A program made the position numbers and the translations under genes. Below the pieces are notes generated by a model, which was not told the origin of the DNA, did not search any database, and worked only from the letters and a program-made list of their open reading frames with translations. A stretch of 63,122 bases of DNA from Flavipsychrobacter sp. (GTDB lineage: Bacteria; Bacteroidota; Bacteroidia; Chitinophagales; Chitinophagaceae), in contig JAJNBJ010000022.1 of NCBI GenBank assembly GCA_021155965.1, forward strand, positions 1 to 63,122, written 5' to 3'. Position 1 is the stretch's first letter. Each line of letters begins with the position of its first letter. Below are positions 57,600 to 63,122 of this stretch, piece after piece.

Positions 57600-60500
57600 T
57601 CAGACGGGCAGGTAAATATCGAACTTTGCACCTTTGTTTAACCTGCCGGTCGCGGTAATTATGCCACTATGTATCTCAACTATCCTTTTACAAATTGCAA
57701 GGCCAATACCGGTACCTTCATATTCATCCCGGTTATGCAAACGTTGGAAAACATCGAATATCCTGTCTTTGTATTGATTGTCGAACCCTATGCCATTATC
57801 CTGTATGGTAACGCAGCAGTATTTTTTTCCTTTTGAAATTTTGTCGATCTTCAGGTTACTGCCTGCAATTATTCTGCTCTTTATCGTGATGAGCAGCGGA
57901 CGTTGCGGATCAGCAAACTTCAATGAGTTACTGATCAGGTTATTCATGAGTATGCTGAACTGAAAAGGAATGATATTAGCCTCGTAGAGCTTACCATATT
58001 TAATTGTAGCGTTTTTATGTTTAATGATCTCATCAAGGTCTATTTTTACTTTGTCAATTATCAGGTTCAGGCTCGACTTTATGAAGTCCCGCTCCATATT
58101 CTTTGTATGCGAATACGCAAGTAAGTCCTCCAGCAGTTTTTGCATTCGTTTTGCTGTGTCCTGCATCCTGTTAAATAAGACCTTGCCATTTTCTGACAGG
58201 TGTTCTTTCTCTTCTTTAAGAATGATGTTTGAAAAGACCTGGATTTTGCGCAATGGTTCCTGCAGATCGTGGCTGGATATGTATGTAAATGACGTGAGGT
58301 CTTTATTTGCTACTTCCAGCTCGGTGTTTTTTATTTCAAGTATCTTTCTCGAATGTTCTATTTGTTTTGTTCTTTTTTTTACAGCGTTCTCCAATTGCTC
58401 ATTTTGGATCTTGCCGGCATGGATGTGTTTATGCAGCCTTTGCTTTTCGAGCTCTTGTGTATGCGTGAGTTCTGTAATGTCGTCAATTGCCAGCAGGATC
58501 AGTTGCTCACCATGGCTTTTTTGCTCTATCCTGCTGGCATTAAGCAATAGTACTTTTTCTCCCACACCTGGAAACAGATGGGTAACTTTAAAATTATAAA
58601 AGCTTGTGTTTTTTAAAAGTATTTTTTCGAGAAGGTCGTGCAACTCTGCTATATTCCATTGTTTATTGGCCAATTCAAAAACAGATATACCTTCTGTACC
58701 GTCTTTATGAACATTAAAAACTTTGTAAAATGCTTTATTAGCTGATTTTACTTCCAGGTTGTTATTCAAAATAAGCAAGGGTTCGTGAAGCGTATTGATT
58801 ATTGCCTCGGAAAAATTGTTGGATTCAACGAGCATTTCATTACGCATTCTCAGCTCCTGGTTTGTAGAGGTAAGTTCCTCGTTAGATGCTTCGATCTCTT
58901 CTTTTGTCGTTTCCAGTTCTTCATTCAATGTCTGGTATTCTTCATTACTCGAAACAATTTCTTCATTGGCAGCTTGCAGCTCTTCATAGGCTTTTTCCTG
59001 TGATTCAATGATGATCTGCATTTCTCCACGCAATCCGTTTAATTCTTCTGATAATCTTTTAATCCTGTTATCTTTTGTCCTTGAGTCACTTCCTTTTTCT
59101 GCATGATCATGTTGGCGTAGTTGTTCTTCAATTGTGAAAACAACGAGTAATAATGGCTCGTTCCATTCTATGTCAACAGGGTGGACGTTCAAAGATACTG
59201 TCAGCAATTTTGCATTTACCTGCATTTCAACTCCGTGCCTGCTTATGGCCTGTTTTGTTTTTATTACTTTGCCGATAGTACTGCGCAGTTCAAAAGCAAA
59301 TTCAGGCCGTATCATCTTCAGGATATTCAGGCTAGCCTTACCCTGGCCATGCCCGAGAAATAATGCTGTGCTGCCCCTGAACTGGATAATATCCATTTCC
59401 TTGTTTATTACCGCACATGCAGGCATATGCGATGATAGGAGAACAGTATCAATGATCTTGTTCAGGGCAATGTAATTTGTTGAGGTATCATCATATATTA
59501 CCAGCGGGATTTTTTTCTGGGAATCTGCAGCACCTTTAAAGCGGGGTATTAGTTCCGGCACCTTTCTTATGCCATTATCTTTTTTCCGGGAGAATATTTT
59601 GTATTTAGTACTTACCGCGGTAAACAGTAAAGATGTTCCGGCAGTTTCTGCTTTTCCCAGCAATAAATAGCCACTGTCATTTAGCGCAAAATGCAGGCTT
59701 ACCATTGTCCTCTTTTGAGCTGCTGCGTCAAAATAGATCAGCAGGTTACGGCAACTGATAAGGTCCATTCGTGAAAATGGTGGGTCGCTCAGGATATTGT
59801 GTGTAGAGAAAACACACATATCACGCAAAGATTTTATTACACGGTAGTTTATCCCGTCCCTGGAAAAATATTTTTTTATACGTGCAGGTGATACTTGTTC
59901 CAGGTCCTGAGCTGAATACATTCCACGACGAGCCACATTGATTATCTTTTCGCTTATGTCAGTAGCGAAGATCTGCACGGGAATTTTTTTTTCCATATCA
60001 TTCTGCAATTCACTGATAAGTATTGCAATGGAGTAAGCTTCCTCGCCGGTAGAACAGGCAGGGACCCAGATTCGCAATGGTTCATTTAGTTTTTTATGTT
60101 GCAATAAATGAGGTAAATATTTCTTCTTTAAGCATGCGAATGTATCCTTATCCCTGAAAAAACTGGTTACATTAATGAGCAGATCTTTGTAAAGTGCATA
60201 CACCTCGTCTTTATTTGCTGAAAGCAGTTTCAAATACAATTTTAGTGTTTTCACATTCTGTTGCGCCATCCTGTGCTGCATGCGCCTATTGATCGTAGCT
60301 GGTTTATAATGACTGAAATCCACACCGATCGTTTTGTGAAGTATATCCAGGATAGCCCTAAAGGAAGGAGCTCCTTCTTTTAGTTGATTTTCCCCGGCTC
60401 CCTGCTTTGCAGCATTTCGTGCATAGCCGGTTTTGTTTATACGGATCAACTCCATCCCCATTTTTTTTGGCGACAATACAAAATCGGCAGCACCTGATGC

Positions 60501-61046
60501 GATGGCTGATGCCGGCATGCTCAGGTATTTGGCACTTTCGTCCTGTACAAAAGTATGCCCACCTTCCTCTTTAATGGCTTTTAGCCCCAGTGTGCCATCT
60601 GTGGCGTTGCCGGATAATACGATGCCAATAACATTCTCTTTATACTTTTTTGCCAGTGAGCAAAAAAAGGCATCAATTGGCAAGTATGGTAAATTGCCAT
60701 CGCGCCGATGAACCAGTTTAATATTCCCATTCACCAGAACCATTTCTTTATTTGGTGTGCATACGTACATATTGCCGGGTTCTACACGCATCATATTTGC
60801 AGCCTCATTAACTTTTATTCTTGAGTTCTGCGATAAAATAAAAGCCAGGGAACTGGGATGTGTGGGGCTAAGGTGCTGCACATAGAAAAACACCATCTTC
60901 ATGTTCGGTTCCAGGTAGCTGAGTAGTTGTTTTACTGCATCAAGCCCACCGGCCGATGCCCCTATTGCTACTATTGGGAAAGATATTTTTTTTATAGTTG
61001 GTGTAACTTTTGGTTTTCTAATTAACGCTTGGGCTATATCCATCAT
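57600..61046 (-). CDS. CheB-CheR-PAS-histidine kinase fusion protein, 1148 aa
   Basis: Domains in order: CheB methylesterase (about 23-205) with Ser31 (GASAGG), His58 (VQHL) and Asp150 (GNATDG); CheR methyltransferase (about 228-490) with the SAM motif WVPACSTGEEAYSI (327-340); a long coiled coil (about 655-745) in which NEELETTKEEIEASNEELTS repeats; a PAS domain (about 750-870); HisKA with H-box SSHDLQEPLRKI; HATPase_c with NLISNSLKFAD, DNGIGF and GTGIGLAICKRIVEIH to the end. All catalytic residues of the three enzymes appear present. It probably methylates and demethylates an adaptor and phosphorylates the single-domain regulator encoded 52 bp upstream. It is the centre of a signalling block. 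Confidence 0.93.
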   Translation of the reverse strand: MMDIAQALIRKPKVTPTIKKISFPIVAIGASAGGLDAVKQLLSYLEPNMKMVFFYVQHLSPTHPSSLAFILSQNSRIKVNEAANMMRVEPGNMYVCTPNKEMVLVNGNIKLVHRRDGNLPYLPIDAFFCSLAKKYKENVIGIVLSGNATDGTLGLKAIKEEGGHTFVQDESAKYLSMPASAIASGAADFVLSPKKMGMELIRINKTGYARNAAKQGAGENQLKEGAPSFRAILDILHKTIGVDFSHYKPATINRRMQHRMAQQNVKTLKLYLKLLSANKDEVYALYKDLLINVTSFFRDKDTFACLKKKYLPHLLQHKKLNEPLRIWVPACSTGEEAYSIAILISELQNDMEKKIPVQIFATDISEKIINVARRGMYSAQDLEQVSPARIKKYFSRDGINYRVIKSLRDMCVFSTHNILSDPPFSRMDLISCRNLLIYFDAAAQKRTMVSLHFALNDSGYLLLGKAETAGTSLLFTAVSTKYKIFSRKKDNGIRKVPELIPRFKGAADSQKKIPLVIYDDTSTNYIALNKIIDTVLLSSHMPACAVINKEMDIIQFRGSTALFLGHGQGKASLNILKMIRPEFAFELRSTIGKVIKTKQAISRHGVEMQVNAKLLTVSLNVHPVDIEWNEPLLLVVFTIEEQLRQHDHAEKGSDSRTKDNRIKRLSEELNGLRGEMQIIIESQEKAYEELQAANEEIVSSNEEYQTLNEELETTKEEIEASNEELTSTNQELRMRNEMLVESNNFSEAIINTLHEPLLILNNNLEVKSANKAFYKVFNVHKDGTEGISVFELANKQWNIAELHDLLEKILLKNTSFYNFKVTHLFPGVGEKVLLLNASRIEQKSHGEQLILLAIDDITELTHTQELEKQRLHKHIHAGKIQNEQLENAVKKRTKQIEHSRKILEIKNTELEVANKDLTSFTYISSHDLQEPLRKIQVFSNIILKEEKEHLSENGKVLFNRMQDTAKRMQKLLEDLLAYSHTKNMERDFIKSSLNLIIDKVKIDLDEIIKHKNATIKYGKLYEANIIPFQFSILMNNLISNSLKFADPQRPLLITIKSRIIAGSNLKIDKISKGKKYCCVTIQDNGIGFDNQYKDRIFDVFQRLHNRDEYEGTGIGLAICKRIVEIHSGIITATGRLNKGAKFDIYLPV

Positions 61047-61098
61047 TTTGTTTCTTTTAAGTCATAAACAAAAAGTATTTGAGACTTGACTTATTACT

Positions 61099-61554
61099 TC
61101 AGGTTCCATCAACCGGGCTAAGTATAAAATTGTCCCTGGAAGGCCTGTCAAATTTTTTCTCTGTTATTTGTGTGAATACTATTTGAAGGACCCTCGTAAG
61201 TTCAGGAAGGTTGGATTTTCGGATGTAGTAATCTGCCCCCATTTGATAGACCTGGTCTGCAACGTTGTAATGGAGCGATGTAGAGTATATAATTATAGGA
61301 AGCTGCATCAGTTTTTTATTTTGCTTTATTTCTGTCAGGCATTCTATGCCATTTTTTAGCGGCATGTTCAGGTCAAGAAAGAGTACATCAGGAAGTGTAG
61401 CAACGTCGGAAAGATAAGCCATGAGTTTTTTGCCATTCGGAACAGTTTCAAGGTGAGTAGTGAAAGGCAGGTCGCTTAATGTCATTGCAAAGAATAAACA
61501 ATCATCGCTATCATCTTCTGCGAGCAACAGACGTAAAGAATTTATTTTTTCCAT
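61099..61554 (-). CDS. Single-domain response regulator
   Basis: A 151-residue receiver domain without output domain. D15-D16 region LLLAEDDSDDC, phosphoacceptor Asp in VLFLDLNMPLKNG (about residue 58), Ser/Thr in IIYSTS and Lys in YYIRKSN. It is the type of regulator that accompanies CheB-CheR-kinase fusions or phytochrome kinases in Bacteroidota and takes phosphate from the kinase. It lies directly upstream of that fusion gene and downstream of the small disordered protein gene. Confidence 0.93.
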   Translation of the reverse strand: MEKINSLRLLLAEDDSDDCLFFAMTLSDLPFTTHLETVPNGKKLMAYLSDVATLPDVLFLDLNMPLKNGIECLTEIKQNKKLMQLPIIIYSTSLHYNVADQVYQMGADYYIRKSNLPELTRVLQIVFTQITEKKFDRPSRDNFILSPVDGT

Positions 61555-61590
61555 TTCTTGTAACAGAACGTTACTGAAATTTTATGTTCG

Positions 61591-61779
61591 TTAAGGTTTT
61601 GGGGCTGAATATTTATCGTCATCGTATACCGTATCTTCATGCAATCTGTTTTTTTCTCCGGTTTCCTTTGCAGGTTTCCCTTGTTTCGGTGGTTTGCCAA
61701 TAGTGGTTTTGCTGTTGACCGGGCGATCTTTCTGATCTGTATTGGCTGTAAAACGTGTTTGTTTATTGCTTTGATTCAT
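61591..61779 (-). CDS. Small disordered hydrophilic protein, 62 aa
   Basis: The start is taken as the ATG at 61779 (MNQSNKQTRFTANTDQKDRP); the frame is open to 61803. Composition is Lys, Pro, Gly, Thr, Asp: VNSKTTIGKPPKQGKPAKET, GEKNRLHEDTVYDDDKYSAP. No family; probably disordered. TGGCATAGTTTTGC lies about 41 nt upstream. It begins the transcript that could continue into the response regulator and CheB-CheR kinase genes. Confidence 0.55.
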   Translation of the reverse strand: MNQSNKQTRFTANTDQKDRPVNSKTTIGKPPKQGKPAKETGEKNRLHEDTVYDDDKYSAPKP

Positions 61780-61807
61780 AAAAAATTGATTTAGGACATA
61801 CAAGTGA

Positions 61808-61821
61808 GCAAAACTATGCCA
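61808..61821 (-). promoter_or_regulatory. GGCATRGTWTTGC motif
   Basis: Minus strand TGGCATAGTTTTGC; GG begins 41 nt before the ATG at 61779. Confidence 0.45.
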
Positions 61822-61871
61822 CTGAATATTTGTAGGATATATGTTGATAGTGGCATTTCAGTTGGTTTATT

Positions 61872-62225
61872 TTATAACTCGAGTGCGTATTTGTTGAACG
61901 TAGAGATCATTTTAAATTGTATTGAGGTATAGAATGAGTGTATGGTATATGCAGGTATCACGAGTCCTTCGCCTAATCTTAGCTCATACCTTCTGGCCTT
62001 TATTGCAAGATCTGCTGAGCCATGAATTATCTGAACGTAATTATCATAAGGTAAAGTCCGTTCCTTTAACCCTTCAAGCCGCCCTGATGGGTAAATAACC
62101 AACTTGCCATATTCGTTTGTTATGATCGTTCTTTGCAAACCTGCATCGGGAGTGCTCTCAATGATCTCAATAACAACATCGTTTTGAGAAATGGCGGGTT
62201 TACTTTTTAAGATGCGTGTATGCAT
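61872..62225 (-). CDS. Cupin-domain protein, 117 aa
   Basis: A single small cupin barrel. Visible blocks: NEYGKLVIYPSGRLEGLKERTLPYDNYVQIIHGSADLAIKARRYELRLGEGLVIPAYTIHSF (only the order of strands is used: 'VQIIHGSADL', 'LRLGEGLVIPAYTIHSF'). The metal-ligand residues of cupin motif 1 are not standard, but the second motif with PAYTIHSF is good. Small cupins bind a ligand or act as isomerases; no substrate can be named. It lies upstream of the signalling block with a 92-bp gap. Confidence 0.65.
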   Translation of the reverse strand: MHTRILKSKPAISQNDVVIEIIESTPDAGLQRTIITNEYGKLVIYPSGRLEGLKERTLPYDNYVQIIHGSADLAIKARRYELRLGEGLVIPAYTIHSFYTSIQFKMISTFNKYALEL

Positions 62226-62263
62226 ATGGCTTATTTTAAGTATTCTGCTTATCTTTTCCTTCC

Positions 62264-62533
62264 CTAAGTTACTTTCATAAGTAGTCTTAACATTTGAAAT
62301 TTAGGTAGTAGTTCATTTTGATACCAATCTTCTACAGTAGCTATTCCATCTGTGTTCTCAACAACATATTTTATATTTCCGCAAAAAAAATACGCAGATG
62401 CGGTGAATGGGGTATCTAAATAATGTTTTTCATTCCGGTAAGTAAAGTGGTCCGTTGTAATTGTTATTTCATTTTTGGTAAATTTTGTTTGGTTGCGCAG
62501 TGCTTTGTCTATGTGAAAACCTGTTTGTTTCAT
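62264..62533 (-). CDS. Hypothetical protein, 89 aa
   Basis: No family recognised. The sequence is of ordinary composition (MKQTGFHIDKALRNQTKFTK, then TITTDHFTYRNEKHYLDTPF, an alternating hydrophobic ASAYFFCGNIKYVVENTDGI and a C-terminal helix YQNELLPKFQMLRLLMKV). No signal or membrane segment. It lies upstream of the cupin gene by 38 bp and may be in the same operon. Confidence 0.45.
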   Translation of the reverse strand: MKQTGFHIDKALRNQTKFTKNEITITTDHFTYRNEKHYLDTPFTASAYFFCGNIKYVVENTDGIATVEDWYQNELLPKFQMLRLLMKVT

Positions 62534-62889
62534 TTTGGGGAAATAGACGTCAAAATTGCGGTTCTTTGCCTGATTTCTCGTTACATGATTGGCGCCGAAT
62601 CTTACATAATTTCCGTATAGTATTTCTTGTTGTTTTTATCGTTGAACCATCCACTCAAATTGTATAGTTTCGATGACATATCCTTTACTGGTAAGTCATT
62701 CAGGCTATGATTTTCGGAAATGATCACATCCGTGTTCCGGCATATATCCGTCTTGATGTTCGTCCCAGGTCCGCACCGTGGCACTATATTTATTACTATA
62801 TCTAATGTTATTATTATTAAAAACTTATCTTTGCAGATAATTTATATGTTTTTCGAGTTCTTTTTTTAATGCGCTTTGCTATCTACCTG
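62534..62889. other. 356-bp region without a supported gene
   Basis: On the minus strand 62602-62784 could encode 60 residues (MPRCGPGTNIKTDICRNTDV...), but its composition and position give no support. The right part holds the TATCTTTG promoter of the AraC-type gene and AT-rich DNA. Confidence 0.4.
62826..62833 (+). promoter_or_regulatory. -7 element of the AraC-type gene
   Basis: TATCTTTG, perfect TAnnTTTG, 56 nt before the ATG at 62890 and 35 nt before the in-frame ATG at 62869. Confidence 0.5.
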
Positions 62890-63122
62890 ATGAAACTACT
62901 AATTAAAAACATGGTGAGTATCCGTTGCAAGATGATTGTAAGGTCGGAGTTGGAAAACCTCGGGATCACCTATTCCGTAGTTGAACTGGGAGAAGTATCG
63001 ATAAACGAAGTGCCGGGCGTAATGAAATATAACCAGTTAAAAGCAGCATTATTAGCCCATGGCCTGGAAATACTGGAAGATAAGAAGAGTATTCTTATAG
63101 AAAAGATCAAAAACACAATTGT
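62890..63122 (+). CDS. AraC-family regulator N-terminus, partial
   Basis: Cut by the window end after about 77 codons. It reads MKLLIKNMVSIRCKMIVRSE, LENLGITYSVVELGEVSINE, VPGVMKYNQLKAALLAHGLE, ILEDKKSILIEKIKNTIV. This is the N-terminal domain of a Bacteroidota AraC-type regulator group (the 'MKxxIKNMVSxRCK...LGL...VELGEV...KxAL...G.ELMDDKKSILIEKIK' pattern), whose C-terminal AraC helix-turn-helix would follow outside the window. An in-frame ATG at 62869 is also possible. Confidence 0.7.
   Translation, partial: MKLLIKNMVSIRCKMIVRSELENLGITYSVVELGEVSINEVPGVMKYNQLKAALLAHGLEILEDKKSILIEKIKNTI

Noticed and set aside
62602-62784. A 60-codon minus-strand frame near the window end.
   Set aside because: No family, no promoter motif and no partner; kept only as a note in the gap entry.

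Overview
The window reads as a chromosomal segment of a Bacteroidota bacterium, most like the Chitinophagaceae / Sphingobacteriia side of the phylum. The signs are proteins with type IX secretion C-terminal sorting domains (both the gliding-motility type B and the short type A form), a PorP/SprF-like outer-membrane protein, two TonB-dependent receptors (one with a clear CarboxypepD_reg-like N-terminus, the other with a similar one), a small YRFEG-type protein, and many promoters of the Bacteroidota form TTTG-N19/20-TAnnTTTG. No rRNA or CRISPR array is present. The taxonomic placement is an inference from gene content, not from a database search.

Layout. 1-6.1 kb: end of a secreted adhesin-like protein, a glutaminyl cyclase lipoprotein, peptidase T, a DUF1573 protein, a UbiA-type prenyltransferase and small proteins, two of them membrane peptides of 34 and 38 residues. 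6.2-8.7 kb: rplK-rplA-rplJ-rplL as a free-standing operon with its own strong promoter and a 23-bp-stem terminator, without nusG/secE before it or rpoBC after it. 9-16 kb: YceI, a small cytochrome c, a secreted beta-propeller, a divergent NarL-type histidine kinase / regulator pair, an S1/P1 nuclease, a DUF4143 ATPase and tRNA-Met. 16-29 kb: a 7TM adenylate cyclase, a phospholipase D enzyme, four consecutive secreted low-complexity His- or Gly-rich peptides, a Gfo/Idh/MocA oxidoreductase, a tandem pair of GAF proteins with orphan kinase dimerisation helices, RecQ with a possible HolD-like partner, and IlvE.

29-45 kb is an outer-membrane and secretion region: a type B sorting-domain protein with PorP/SprF; a lipoprotein / imelysin / HTTM / TonB-receptor cluster that looks like a metal (iron) uptake or handling unit; and a second TonB receptor followed by a partner lipoprotein. 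Both genes of this last pair carry tandem 11-nt-phased TTA repeats at exactly the same distance from the -7 element, the geometry of a PhoB-type operator. 45-50 kb: gpsA, an RND adaptor, metG (with a REP-like palindrome read in frame as part of a linker) and ccmB.

50.2-54 kb is the most unusual part. tRNA-Gly(GCC) is followed by a tRNA-Leu(UAA) gene split at U34/A35 by a 709-nt group I intron. The intron core (P3, P6, P7, P8, P9, terminal G) is close to the cyanobacterial/plastid tRNA-Leu intron at the same position, and its P1 loop encodes an HNH endonuclease with its own promoter. A large serine recombinase lies tail-to-tail against this tRNA and its reading frame runs antisense through the tRNA 3' half into the intron, followed by a DNA-binding protein gene that may belong to the same mobile element.

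54-63 kb: small, mostly disordered or unknown proteins sharing a promoter-like motif GGCATRGTWTTG, then a signalling block (cupin, response regulator, CheB-CheR-PAS-histidine kinase fusion, TMEM175-type channel, membrane adenylate cyclase), and the start of an AraC-type regulator cut by the window edge.
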